Positions 1-12,143 of a stretch of DNA of 64,000 nucleotides are shown one piece after another. Source of the stretch: Heterobasidion occidentale (Eukaryota; Basidiomycota; Agaricomycetes; Russulales; Bondarzewiaceae); assembly GCA_039111635.1 (NCBI GenBank), contig JBCAQO010000014.1, positions 2,294,001 to 2,358,000 on the forward strand. Direction: 5' to 3'. A program made the translations under genes and the position numbers. The stretch's first letter is position 1, and each line of letters starts with the position of its first letter. A model generated the notes under the pieces. The model ran no database searches, was not told where the DNA came from, and saw nothing but the letters and a program-made list of their open reading frames with translations.

Positions 1-2449
1 GCCAAAAAATCAAGGCGCTGCACAATCTCCAGTCAAATGGGCATGCGAAGGGCCCGACAATACAGGAACTGCGGGCGCAATTACCTATCGCCCAGGGTGA
101 GAGCCTCTGCGCGCCTGCTCGACATCGCGTCCCCCACCGTTAACGCTCTGGATAGGCAGGAATGCGATAGTTCACGCGATCGAGAACAACGATGTGACCA
201 TCGTCCTCGGTGAAACGGGATCCGGCAAAACAACTCGTAAGCGATTCCGCCCGCTCGCGCCTCGGCTCATCTCAGCATGCTCTCGCAGAAATACCCCAAT
301 ACCTCCTGGAATCGCAGCGCATTTCTGGACAGATCGCCATCACGCAGCCCCGTCGCGTCGCTGCAACCTCGCTCGCTGCCCGCGTATCAATGGAACAAGC
401 CCGGCCGCTCGGGACCTTGGTGGGATACGCGGTGCGTTTCGACGAGTGCTCGAGCCCCAAAACGCGCGTCAAATACCTCACGGACGGTATGCTCGTTCGC
501 GAGATGATGATCGACCCTCTCCTGGGGAAATACGGGGTGGTCATCGTGGACGAGGCTCACGAAAGAACGCTGAGGACCGATTTGGTCCTGGCGAGCTTGA
601 AGAAAATTCTAAGGGAACGGAACGGGGGGGTAGATGGCAAGGGAAAAGCCAAGGCCAAGGCAAACCCGTTGAAGGTGGTGGTCATGTCGGCCACTCTCGA
701 CGCCGAAAAATTCAGTAAGTTTTTCGACAAGTGCGTCTCCTTTCGCTATCCCGAACTGGACCGAGAATTCACGAGATGTCGGTACATAGCGCCAATGTGT
801 TGTACGTCAGGGGCGTATGCACCCTGTGACGATCTACCACACCGCGACGAGCCAAAACGACTACCTGGATGCGGCCCTGCGAACATTCTTCCAGATTCAT
901 ACCGACCAGCCACCAGGCGATGTTCTCATATTCTTGCCAGGTCCGCTTCTCTCGCCGCGCATGTCAATCGACAGCCGCTCACGTTTTTCTCAGGACAAGA
1001 AGATATAGAGAACCTGGAATCGTCTATTACCACTTACGCTAACCAACTGCCTCAGAACGTGCCCGGCGTGACGCTCTGCCCCTTGTACGCGTCACTTCCA
1101 AATGCGCAGCAATCAAGAGTCTTTGCCCGTCCGCCCCCAGGTACGCGGAAATGTATTTTGGCGACGAATATAGCGGAGACGTCGATCACGATACCCGGCG
1201 TCAAGTATGTTATTGACACAGGCAAGCAAAAGGAAAAGAGGCACATAGCGCGGGATACCGGGGGTGGTAAGTACGGCATACACCTCCTCCTTTACCACCA
1301 CTCAATGCCTCTGTTTCAAGGCTTTGACACCCTTCTCACTGCTGATATAACAAAATCTTCTGCCATGCAACGTGCTGGCCGCGCTGGCCGTGAAGGAAAG
1401 GGATACTGTTTTCGCCTTTATACCGAGGATGCATTCAATAGTATGGCATTATCGACGGAACCAGAGATTCGCAGAAGCAGTCTCACCTCTGCGGTTTTGC
1501 AGCTGAAGTGTGTCGGTCAAGATTTGGAAACGCTCGACTTTATGGATAAGCCCGATCCCGAGTCTAGTCCGTCTATCGACGCATTCTTGACGATTTGAAG
1601 CTGACCGTCTATGTTTTATATCAGTCGGTGCCGCATTGAGAACCCTATGGTTGTTGGGCGCGATCGATCAATCAAAAAGGCTCACGAATTTGGGCGTTCT
1701 ATGGCAGCGTTTCCCCTCGAGCCTCAATACGCCGCAATCCTACTTGCATCCGTCGAGCAGCACAGCACCTCGGAAGTCATATCCATACTTTCGCTCCTCT
1801 CCGCCTCTGCTCCTCTCTTTCCCGACTCTTCGTCGCAACGGGACTCCGCCGCCTCTGCTCGAATGAAGTTTCGTCACGCGATGGGCGATCATCTCACCAT
1901 GCTTAATGTGATGTTAGCCTATGACGAACTGGAGAAAGGCGAGCGGCGCGAATGGTGCAAGCGTAACTTTGTCAACGAACGAGCGCTTCGAGAAGCTGTG
2001 GACATCAGAAATCAGCTCAAAGACGTATGCAAGAGAAATGGCATGGACTGGAATCTGCGATGCAACGGCGAGGAGTGGCCTATCTTAAGGAGTCTGGTGC
2101 GCGGATTGGTGCAGAACGCCGCATTCTTGCAACCTGACGGGTCATACAAACAAGCAATGGGGCCATCGGTGCGTTCACGGCTAGTTCAGTGTTATGATAG
2201 GCACTGAGTCTAAACGATACGAGCAGATCATCAAAATACACCCAGGGTCCTCGCTCGCGGACAAAAAGTCCGCGGCCATTTTCTACGACGAACTGGTGAG
2301 TGTGTGCGCCCAGAAATCGATGAGCAGTTCCTGACCGATGTATACAGGTGTACACAACGCACATATATGCTCGCGGAGTTTCTGCAGTGCCCAAGTCCTT
2401 CATCTCTGATGTCCCGTTGCTTACAAGCTCGCGGCGAGGGACGCAATGA
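1..2449 (+). CDS. DEAH-box RNA helicase, DHX33/Dhr2-like (5' partial)
   Basis: An ATP-dependent RNA helicase whose family (yeast Dhr2, animal DHX33) works in nucleolar pre-rRNA processing. Exons by frame and GT-AG sites: <1-96, 156-236, 289-730, 790-940, 994-1266, 1321-1566, 1625-2168, 2227-2295, 2348-2449. The start lies outside the window, since the first exon is open with no Met. Joined exons give the Walker A motif [17 protein letters not shown], the DEAH motif [14 protein letters not shown] in [11 protein letters not shown], and motif [14 protein letters not shown], followed by HA2 and the OB-fold segment ending in [17 protein letters not shown]. Two single-base deletions break the frame: in the G run at 810-813 (VLYVRG then RMHPV) and in the G run at 1692-1694 (LTNLG then RSMAAFP). 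Adding both bases makes the coding length divisible by three. The family is certain; Dhr2/DHX33 over other DEAH proteins is a resemblance call. Confidence 0.88.
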
Positions 2450-2809
2450 AGCGTGCTTTCATGTGTTGTCGGTTTTTCCTACAATAGCTCGTCGTGCACT
2501 CGTCTTGCGTTGCAAATGAGCAATACAGTGGTGTAAGCTGCCAATGCATGAACACATTCTGTTCACACCGACGTTATTCTTCTACCCTTGTTCGTTCCCA
2601 CCTGCCTACAACTCACAGCCGGCGAAGTGCTGATTGAACATCGGGATTCAGTCATCCCGTGTGATGATTAGCTTCTCTTCCATTGAACTGCTTCTTCGGC
2701 ATGAGACGGTTTTAGTGAGGGATATATGCATGAATGTCTGATTCCAACTGCGGGTTTAGAACGACCCGAGGCTCTGACCGTCCTTCTGCCATCTACCCCG
2801 TTCATATCC
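2450..2809. other. Intergenic spacer
   Basis: 360 bases between the helicase stop and the chosen epoxide hydrolase start. An in-frame upstream ATG at 2726 exists, but its added residues do not resemble the family. No other feature seen. Confidence 0.6.
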
Positions 2810-4341
2810 ATGGCCAAAGCCTACAAGATCGCTGTTACTGACGAAGATCTTGCGTTGCTCAAGCGAAAGCTGGAGTTATCTCGGTTTCCGGACGAACTCG
2901 AACAGGCAGGCTGGGACTATGGTGCTCCCTTGACAGACATCAAACGGCTAGCAGCCAGGTGGAGGGAGGGTTATGACTGGAGGAAGTATGAGGCAGACTT
3001 GAATGCGCTCCCTATGTTCACGAGAGATATCGTCGTTGACGATCATGGCTCTATCAACGTTCACTATGTGCACCAACAAAGCATGGTCGAGGGTGCCATA
3101 CCTCTCCTATTCGTCCACGGATGTGCGTAACAGCAATTGCCCTCTTATCCTTTTTGTTGACGTGTACTGTACTTCAGGGCCCGGGAGCTTCATCGAAGTT
3201 CGAAAGATCCTTCCACTTCTAACAGCGTCGTCGCCTGATCACCCAAGCTTCCATGTAGTCGCCCTTAGCTTACCAGGCTATGCGTTTTCAGAGGCACCAC
3301 GGAAAAAAGGATTCTCGGGCCCTCAGTATGCGGAGGTATGTCTTGGTTCGCGCAGACTGCTTGCTGCCGATTTATGATTGTGTAGCTGGGGCATAAGTTG
3401 ATGCTTGCCCTTGGATACGAAGAGTATGTCACTCAAGGTGGGGATTGGGGGCACTTCGTGAGTTCGCCTGCAATACCTATCCACGTATACTAGTCCTGAC
3501 CGACCAGCATAGATAACTCAGATTATGGCGTTTACATATGGGCCCAAGAGCATCAAAGCTTGGCATACCAATCTCCCTTCGTAAGTCGACGGCCTCAGTA
3601 TTCTATTGCTTGCTCAATTATGCACTCTATGTCCTCAGGGCATTGTCACCACCACGTCTATTTTCTAATCCTCGTGCTTTCCTATCTCATCTGTTTTCTC
3701 GCTACACGCCCCAGGAGCGCTTAGGTCTCCAACGTGTTGCATGGTTTCTATCAGATGGACAGGGATATATGCAACAGCAGTCGACGCAGCCGCAAACGCT
3801 TGGATATTCGCTCTCTGATTCTCCGATCGGCCTCCTAGCCTGGATATACGAAACTAGTGACTTGGACAGATGCTTACCAGTGGGAGGATGACGAAGGTAA
3901 GAATACAGCACTTCCTCCAAACAATGCAAACAATGATGTGTTTGGCCAGTGCTCACATGGGTCTCTATCTACTGGTTCTCCCGTGCTGGGCCGACCGCGG
4001 CGATCCGCATTTATTATGAGGTCGTCAAAACCGGAGGATTTCTGGCCCCGCCTCGTCCTACGATCCCTATGGGTGTTTCTTATTTCCCAAAGGAGCTTTT
4101 TCCGGCGCCCCGAACGTCAGTCGTCCTTTCTCCCTCTGAAATTCGTCTAATCAAAAACCACACCGTCCTTGTGAACAGATGGCTGCGCATCATCGGGAAC
4201 CCCGTCTTTGTAGCTTCGCATTCTGAAGGCGGCCATTTCGCCGCATATGAGAGGCCGAATGAACTAGTGGGTGACCTGCGCAAGATGTATGCGCGTGGCG
4301 GGCCGGCATATGGCGCTGTTCAGGGCAAAGATGGTTATTGA
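2810..4341 (+). CDS. Epoxide hydrolase, EHN/alpha-beta hydrolase type
   Basis: Predicted to open epoxides to diols by an Asp nucleophile mechanism, as in microsomal-type epoxide hydrolases. Exons: 2810-3122, 3178-3335, 3386-3457, 3513-3580, 3639-3896, 3950-4115, 4179-4341. The N-terminal EHN segment ([15 protein letters not shown], residues ~15-30) precedes the oxyanion motif HGWPGSF, rebuilt across intron 1. The nucleophile elbow is GGDWGHF. The cap and C-terminal part includes [11 protein letters not shown], and the catalytic His lies in [14 protein letters not shown]. Length is about 399 residues, normal for the family. I start at 2810 ([14 protein letters not shown]). One frameshift sits in the short A run at 3851-3853, where LLAWIYE changes frame to [10 protein letters not shown]; two bases are missing or one is extra, and the total coding length (1198) agrees. 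The physiological substrate cannot be read from sequence. Confidence 0.88.
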
Positions 4342-4707
4342 ACGCCCTTAACTCTTGAGAAGCGCGAGTAATCATCGGACTGCAGTCTGGATGACGTAGG
4401 TTCTTCATTTTCGACTTGAGAGCCGATTGTACGAGTAGGCGACAGCGTTCACTCCACCAAGGACAGGGCTTGAGCTTCAGATCTTAACGTATCATCAAAT
4501 GACAAGAATTCGCTTCTGACCCATCATTGAATTCATCAAACGCCCCAACCACACACTACAACAATGTCACAACAAAAATTAGATGCAAAGATACGAGGCC
4601 CGCCAGATGCCGAAAGGTATGAACAAGGATAATATTGATAAGAATCAAGGGTAAGGAAGAAAGTCCACGCAAATAAAATTCGAACCAATGTTGAAAAATC
4701 ACAGGTG
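4342..4707. other. Convergent intergenic region
   Basis: 366 bases between two converging stop codons, presumably both 3' UTRs. No conserved ORF, RNA gene or repeat recognised. Confidence 0.6.
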
Positions 4708-7700
4708 TCAAAGGAGATACTCAAACAATGCTGTATGTTTTTTACTCCGCCCTATGCCAGATGGTCCGGCCTGGGGCTGGCGCTTAAGCGCCTTTTCGGG
4801 GATGACAGAGTCGGCTACCGGCTTGTCTTCAAACGTCAGCAGATCGTAAAGTGATGCGATTTGGTCTCCCTGGAGAACACGATGAGCTTTTGAGAAAATT
4901 GGAGAAGAGGTGAGAATAAGCACAAACCTTCTGTTCAAGAATGTCAATGACTTCGCGCAGATGCTCCGCTAGCACGTTCCGTTTGACCACGTTCGATGCA
5001 GGGTCCATGAGCTTGTACTGGTCAGCGAGCTCGGTATAGATCCTGTAAATTTAAACGACATTCAAAACCATAAAAAATGCTAACAAGACCGTGACGTACC
5101 CCTTATAATGCGTAAAGTCATCTTCCAGTTCTCGGAGGACCCGAACCAGAACCGTCTGTGGAGGCAGTCGGTCTCGAGGCGTACCCCGTTTGAGGAATTC
5201 CAAGTTGTAGGCATCGGTGTCTGACGCCTTGCCCTTATCGCGTCTCACGTTTGGCTCAGGTCCTTCCACCCAACCATTGTTGTCATTTCCCCCCTCCTCC
5301 TCGTCGACGTGTGCTCTCACATCACGTCCTCGACTCGCAGGATACCATAATGGCTTCTGGGCGCCATTGCCATCCAGAGGAGAATGAGGGCGCTGTCGCC
5401 GCCGACACACCCTGCACGTTTTCTCGTTATGCGTAGGTGCGGAGAAGAACATGCGCTCGAGGCGAGCACCTCGAATCTCAGGAAAGGGCGTGGACTCAGG
5501 TGCGTCAGAGGATGAAGGTGGAGGAATGTTCCGACCGCGTCGCCGGTGTTCATCCTTGGTCGGTGGAGGTATGTGTGACTGGTCGGCATCCAATGCGGCA
5601 TTGGCGTAAATGCCGGCCGCGTGGGCAGGCGTGGGCGCGGGAGGACGAGACTCGGCTGGTATCTGAGGGGGGCTGGAGAAGGGTCGACGAAGACGCTGAG
5701 ACGCATGACTGGTCGTCGGTGAGGCTGCTCGAGCTTGCTGGGGCCCAGCCCCTTCGTCTTCAGTAGACGTCGAGAAATGCCTGCTACTCCGCGCTGCGCT
5801 GCGATCGGATCCGGACATGGAACCAGCCACGGAAGGGGAGCGCGAAGGAACTGGCGAGTTGGCGGCAGAGCGAGAGCGAGAATAAGAGTTAGAGAGGCGG
5901 GATGCTGATCGCAGTGAACGTTCAGAGCGGCGTTCCTCCATTTCCATTGATATGCGCTCGAGCTCATCAGAGTTGACATAGCGTCGAGTGCTGGTGCCAA
6001 TGAGCTGAGAGGTGCCTGCCGTGGCTTGATCGGTTCGCATGGTTCTATCGGGGAGAGCAGTGCGAGGAGGAGCAGGCGAAACAGAAATCCGCGATGATTC
6101 AGCAGTATCTTCTCGTGCCTCCTCACGCGTCTCCTGTTCCTGCTCGGAATCGTCTGCCTCTCCACCCTCAGTTTGTTGGTCCGCCTCTTGTGTCTCGTAT
6201 GGTGCCTGCATCTGACGGTGGGGTTCCGAATCCATAGCTTGGCTACGTTCCTGTCGGTTTCTTCGTTCGCGAAGCCCCTCTTCCACGACCCCCTTCAACA
6301 CCTCGACCTCGCCAGCAACCTTTTCAACCTCAGTGCGCAGGCGGTCGACCTCACGGACCTTCTCACGAAGCGTGTACGAGTCTGCCTCGCGCAGCGATCG
6401 CAGTTCATCCAGCAGACTTTGGTGGGATGCAAGTTCGTTGGTCAGCCGCGACATGTGTGAGCGCAGTGTTGAGATGAGAGATTCCAGAGCTGGAGGAGGA
6501 ATCGGAGTGAGTTGCTGAGATGACAGTTCAATGGAGAATCTGGCGTACCTTTTTTCTCTTCGACTGCTTCTTTATATCTTCTGTGATCTTCCTCTCCATC
6601 GTCATTCATTCGCCCCTTGCCTTCTTGAAGGCATTTGTCTCGCGCTGCTGGCGGGCAATGATGTTCTCGCGTCGTTGAACACGTTCCCGTTCCCGAGCAA
6701 CTTCTTGCCTAGAAGTGTCGAGTTCACGTTCAAATTCGCGCATGCGCTTTCTGGACGTGTTGTTCTCCGCTTCCAGGTGAGCGAGCTTTTGTTGTACTTG
6801 ATTCAGCGCCGTAAGCAGATGGGCTATGAAAGGCGGAGTGAGAGGATATTCATTTTGGCTTGGTCGGGACGAGCCTACCCTTGTCCCCATCGATGTCTTC
6901 ATCATCTGGATAGCCATAGTACCGCACGCCAGCCTTGGCCGGACTCTCGACTGCATTCGTCAAGCCAGTGACGTCAGGTAACTGGACGATCCCGGACTGT
7001 TTCATCGGTTTGGAACTGATGAAGGGGGATCGGGAAGAACCTGTCCACAAATCAAATTAATCGGCTATGAGTTCGCAATGAGAAAGTGATCATAATGAGC
7101 CCAAACCTGAGGGTGGCTTGACTCTCGTATTCACGGCGTTCTGCACAAGCGCACCATCTTCCTGATTATGTTCTGGATACTGCCACCGGCTTTGCTCGGT
7201 TTCGAGCTCGCGCGCTAGGCCTCGGGCGAGCTTAGTGAACCTGGAGTTGTTGGAAGAGGGCGTTGGTGGCCGGACGTTGATTTCAGGACCGGAAGCACGA
7301 GCAGGGAGGGCGTGTCTTTTTCGGTTTAGGTGTGGGTTCATTCTGGTAGTCTTTCCCTCGGGAAGACAGCGAGGGCGGTGGCAGATGGTGTTCCTCTACG
7401 GCGGGTACATTTGAGCCCCGTGAGCGGTGCGAACGCGTGTGAGACGGAACAGGAGACGAGGAGCGGAAAGAGAGTTGAGGAGAGCGCGGACGTTTGGGTG
7501 AGAACGATAGGTGCGACAGAGCGTCCGAGAGCTTGGGGCGGAAGGAGGTATTCGGGTCGGGCGTATCAGGCTCGGAGCTAGAGGTCGCAGAAGAGTGTGG
7601 AGAGCGCGGGGAGCGGAATCGAGCGGCTGTGGCACGGGCTTGTTGAGAGGCGAGAACGCGATCGAGGTCAGCGGGGCTATCAGCGACGAGGCGGTTATGC

Positions 7701-8264
7701 GGCGCCATGTGTGACTGTGCAGGCAGTGCTTTAGCACTCGAAGTCAGATACGTACGAGCCAGGAGAGCTTACGATCTGGCGAGAACGTATGGTATCATTT
7801 TCCATGAGGCTGAACTTGCTATCAATGTTGGCGACGAGGTCCTGGAGAGGGCGATCAGGATCGTACTCTGCCCCGCTGAGGCTGATATCACGGCGCATTC
7901 CCCTGCCGCCGAGACCGGCGCTGATTGTAAGTGCGCTAGCATGGTGAGCAGCGGTGGACATTGTTTCCCCGCCGTACGGATTGATGCCCTCTTCGTCGTC
8001 ACCAGTGCGATAAGACCAGGCGTGCATATGGCTGAGGCCTTCCTCTGGATCGAAATCTTCCCGAGAGTGATCAAAGGAGGCAAAGCCAGAGAATTGTGCA
8101 GTTGGGCCAGGATGGTGCCGGGGATATTCAATGGAGTAGTCGTCATGGGCGGAGGAGAGGTGGAGGGAGAGATCTGTGTGCTGGAGATTGTGTTCGAGCT
8201 GGATGCGATGTTGCTCCTGCTCGTCGCCAGCAATGCTGAAGTCGAGGCGAGGGGTTCCCCTCAT
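4708..8264 (-). CDS. Cep57-domain coiled-coil protein, fungal Ppc89-like
   Basis: Likely a spindle-pole-body/centrosomal scaffold. Exons on the minus strand: 8264-7773, 7714-7107, 7040-6879, 6823-6549, 6489-5100, 5042-4928, 4869-4708; about 1,067 residues. The N-terminal half is low-complexity, Ser/Arg/Pro rich. Coiled coil follows (NQVQQKLAHLEAEN, then SRLTNELASHQSLLDEL). The C-terminus carries the Cep57 microtubule-binding-type block: ELEDDFTHYKGIYTELADQY, joined across an intron, then DILEQKGDQIASLYDLLTFE. A cysteine cluster (CRVCRRR) precedes it. Two indels break the frame: one base missing in the C run at 6613-6616 (KARG then RMNDDG), and one extra (or two missing) between 7303 and 7327. 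Together they leave total coding length divisible by three. The start at 8264 is the first Met after upstream stops. The domain is a confident match; the exact orthology is inferred. Confidence 0.8.
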
Positions 8265-8443
8265 TGTGTGTATCGCTTGGGAGTGGGCGGGCGTGCGAGC
8301 GGGGAAGTGGCCAAGGGAGTGAGTGCCGCAACACCGTCAGAGTTCGAAACCCTGAATAAGCGCCCCTTCAGACGCGCCGGTCACGTGGCCGCGCACCTTT
8401 TCACTCTTCATTTTGTCGTGCATCTCAGCCACCTTGCTTCAGC
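8265..8443. promoter_or_regulatory. Divergent promoter, Cep57-domain gene / BMS1
   Basis: Only 179 bases separate the two divergent start codons, so both promoters must lie here or overlap the 5' ends. An E-box/G-box CACGTG is present at 8382-8387, the type bound by bHLH factors such as Cbf1 or Pho4. Functional use is inferred. Confidence 0.5.
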
Positions 8444-9841
8444 ATGGAAGATAGACCTCACAAAACGCATCGGCCCCCTCAGTCTGGCCAAAAGGCGGAC
8501 AAAAAGGGCAAGGGAAAGGAAAAGCAGCATGGCTTCAACGAGAAGGTCCGTTCACTCTGACCCCGGTGGGCTCCTAGCTCACGGCCTCCCCTAGGCATTT
8601 GCACCTAGGTCCGGTCGCAGAGCAGAACGTCAAGGACGTCGGGCAGCCGAAAAAGACCAAACCCGTCTCCACGTCCCCCTTGTCGACCGCCCACCCCGAC
8701 GATCTGCCGCCCCCCGTCATCGTGGCTATCGTAGGCCCGCCTGGCGTCGGCAAAAGCACTTTGGTCAAGAGCCTAGTTCGCCGGTACACCAAGCAAACAC
8801 TGTCTGAAATACGAGGACCTGTCACAGTCGTCAGCGGTAAAAAGAGACGTCTCACCTTCATAGAGTGCAACAACGACCTCAACTCCATGATCGACATCGG
8901 TAAGATTGCTGACCTTGTCCTCCTCATGATCGACGGGTCATTTGGGTTTGAGATGGTATGCCTCACCTTACCATTCAACTTCGCAATGTGCTGAGTATCT
9001 TATAGGAAACCTTCGAATTCCTCAACGTTCTCCAAGCTCACGGCTTCCCCAAAGTTATCGGCGTTCTCACCCATCTAGACCTCATAAAAAAGGCAGCGAC
9101 TCTCCGAGACACCAAAAAGGCCTTAAAAAAACGTTTCTGGACGGAAATCTACCAGGGCGCTAAATTATTCTATCTATCCGGCGTGCTAAACGGCCGATAT
9201 CCAGACACCGAAATCCTCAATCTCTCCCGTTTCGTCAGCGTCATGAAGTTCCGCCCTCTCGTCTTCCGAAACGCCCACCCGTATCTCCTCGCCGACCGCT
9301 TCGAAGATCTTACTCCTCGCGAGGATGTGCGACTCTCCAAGGGCAAATGCGATCGCACCGTCACTATGTACGGGTATTTGAGGGGTACAAACTTGCGCGC
9401 AGGGACGAAGGTGCATATTCCAGGCGTTGGCGATCTCGATATGAAGGGCGTGACAATGCTGGGGGATCCGTGCCCGCTCCCAGACGCAGATTCGGAGAAG
9501 AGGAGGAAGCTGAGCGAGAAGAAGAAGCTTTTGGTTCATGCGCCAATGAGCGATGTGGGCGGGGTCATGTACGATAAGGATGCGGTTTGGGTAAACGTAC
9601 CCGGCAGCTTCACAAGAGGAAATACCGATGGTGAGTGCTCACATTGAGACATATGTTCGAAGTGACCGGATTCATCAAGTGTCCAGTTCCACAGGGGGAG
9701 GGGGAGCAGATGGTGATGGACCTCCAAGATGTAGATGAGACGCTCGAGGATGTTGTTGCGCGGAGCCATATTCGGCTTCTTGGTTCCTCTTCGCGGAATT
9801 TGATTGTAGATCCTTCATCGAGTCGTTCGGTGGAAGACGTC

Positions 9842-9872
<31 letters not shown>

Positions 9873-12143
9873 GCGACGACGATGGCGAGGACGAGAGCGA
9901 GGACGAGAGCGAGGACGAGGATGCAGCAGGGACTGAGCATGGGTCAGAGGGAGAGATGGATGAGTGGGCAGTGAGCGATGATGAAGAAGGCCCGCATACA
10001 GGTGATCATGGACGCTCAATACGTCGAACGGTACATCGGTCGACCGAGAGGCTGATGGGTGTCCGGGAGCGTGAACGTGGCGAAGTTGCGTATGCCGACA
10101 GCGATTCGGACCTAGGCGAAGAAGAGGATGACGAGGGTGCTGGTGGGAGCCGAGTTCGGTTCGCGGAAGATCCAGTGGACGCTGACATTCCAAGTGAGGA
10201 AGAAGATGAAGCCGATGTAGAGATGGACGAGGACGAGGACGAGGACATCCCGAAGTGGAAGCTGAACTTAGCGGAGCGCGCGGCGACGTCTTTCGAGCTG
10301 ACATCGCGGCGGAAGAAGCGGAAGGACTGGACAAAACTGATTTACTCGAGCGCCCTGACACCTACACAGATATTACAGGAGGGCTCGCACACACTAGTAG
10401 AGGATGACGAGGGTGGAGACGAGGACGACTTCTTCCAGGTGAAGAAGAGCACGGATACAGCGGAGGAGGTACTCGATATGACCAAGGAGCCGACTGATCC
10501 TGAGGAGTTCAAGAAATGGGAAAGCACCGATATGTTGGATTCGATACGACATCTGTTTATCACAAGCCACGATCAAGGCGAGAAAGATGGACCTGACGGC
10601 GAAGAAGAGCACGAGGACGCGGAAGATGGCGGCAGCGAAGAGGAGGGCGATGAAGTTGATGGAGAGATGCCTCTGGACTCAGAGTCAGCTCGCGCAGCTT
10701 CTTTGGCTGCCAAGAAGGAGGCTCTCAAACGGAAATTCGACGAACAATACGACGATCCAGAGACGTCGAAGCAGGACTTCTACGATGAGAAGAAGGACGA
10801 AATTGCTCGTCAACAAACGCTCAATCGTGAAGAGTTTCAAGACGTTGACGCGGAAACGCGTGCCCTTGTCGAGGGATACCGTCCTGGGTCGTACGTCCGA
10901 ATCGAATTGGCGAATGTCCCGTGCGAGATGGTCGAGCACTTTGATCCTCGGAGGCCGCTTATCATCGGTGGGCTACTCCCTGCCGAGGAGCGGTTTGGGT
11001 TTATTCAGGTTCGCATCAAGCGTCACCGATGGTATGCGCGCACGCTCAAGACCAATGATCCGCTCATCTTCAGCCTGGGGTGGCGCCGGTTCCAGTCAAT
11101 CCCTATATATTCCCTGGACGACCATTCTATCCGGATGCGCATGCTCAAGTACACACCAGAGCATATGCATTGCTATGCCACATTTTATGGCCCCGTCGCG
11201 CTCCCTAACACCGGCTTCTGCGCATTCAACTCCCTGGGCCCAGACTCGGCTGCATTCCGGATTTCTGCCACAGGAGTCGTTTTGGATATTGACCGCTCGA
11301 CGAAGATAGTGAAGAAGCTCAAACTTACTGGTGCACCATACAAGATTTTCAAGAACACCGCGTTCGTGAAGGACATGTTCACGTCCGCTCTCGAGGTCGC
11401 CAAGTTCGAGGGCGCAAACATCAGAACTGTGTCGGGCATTCCGCGGACAAGTTAAGAAAGCACTACCGAAGCCTGATGGGGCATTCCGAGCGACGTTCGA
11501 GGATAAAGTCCTAATGAGTGGTATGTCTATGTCTTTGATTTACTGATGTTCGAGTGGTTTGCCTGATATCTTTCGCTCAGATCTTATCTTCCTTCGTGCT
11601 TGGTATTCAATTCAACCACGCAAGTTCTATAATCCTGTCACGTCGTTGCTCTTGTCGAACGACTCAGGCTGGGCTGGCATGCGTCTGACTGGCCAGGTAC
11701 GGAGAGAGCAGGGCCTCAATGCTCCGCAGCCAGTAAATTCTACATATAAGCCAATCACACGACCAGGGCGGCATTTCAACACACTCAAGGTTCCTCGCAA
11801 ACTCCAGGCCTCCCTCCCGTATGCTTCAAAGCCGAAGCTCATGAAACCTCAGCGGAAAGAGACGTACCTTCAGAAGCGCGCAGTCGTGCTCGAGCCTGAA
11901 GAGAAGAAAGCAATCGCGGTGATGCAGCAGATCCGGGCGATTCGCAAGGATCAAGTGGCGCGGAGAAGAGAGAAGCAGAACGCGAGGAAGGAGGACAGAC
12001 GGAAGAAGCTTGAGAAGGACGAGGCGAGGAAGAGCGAGAAGAAGAGAGAGGAGAGGAAGGAACACATGCGGATCGCGGGGATTAAGAGTAAACGAGAAAC
12101 CGAGAGGGAGGAGGGAGGGAGTAGGAAGCGAAGGAAGACATGA
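8444..12143 (+). CDS. BMS1: Ribosome biogenesis GTPase Bms1
   Basis: Bms1 is the essential nucleolar GTPase of the small-subunit processome; it partners Rcl1 and acts in 18S maturation. Exons: 8444-8545, 8595-8955, 9006-9630, 9687-11520, 11581-12143; about 1,160 residues, close to yeast Bms1. Visible: N-terminal [16 protein letters not shown]-loop [17 protein letters not shown] switch-type segment, THLDLIKK in the NKxD-equivalent position, GYLRGTNLR in the AARP2CN part, a long acidic stretch (Asp runs from 9838) and the C-terminal [17 protein letters not shown]. The C-terminus is Lys/Arg rich with [14 protein letters not shown]. Two extra bases break the frame: one in the C-rich stretch 8688-8698 (LVDR then HPDDLPPP) and one at 11438-11443 (VSGI then RGQVKKAL). 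Removing both gives 3,483 coding bases, a multiple of three. Identity is secure; the breaks in an essential gene point to sequence error. Confidence 0.95.

Noticed and set aside
5251..5766. Open plus-strand frames opposite the Cep57-domain gene
   Set aside because: They are antisense to a well-supported exon and have no protein-like motifs of their own.
9838..9930. GACGAT repeat as a possible microsatellite array
   Set aside because: It encodes the acidic stretch typical of Bms1; it is coding low complexity.
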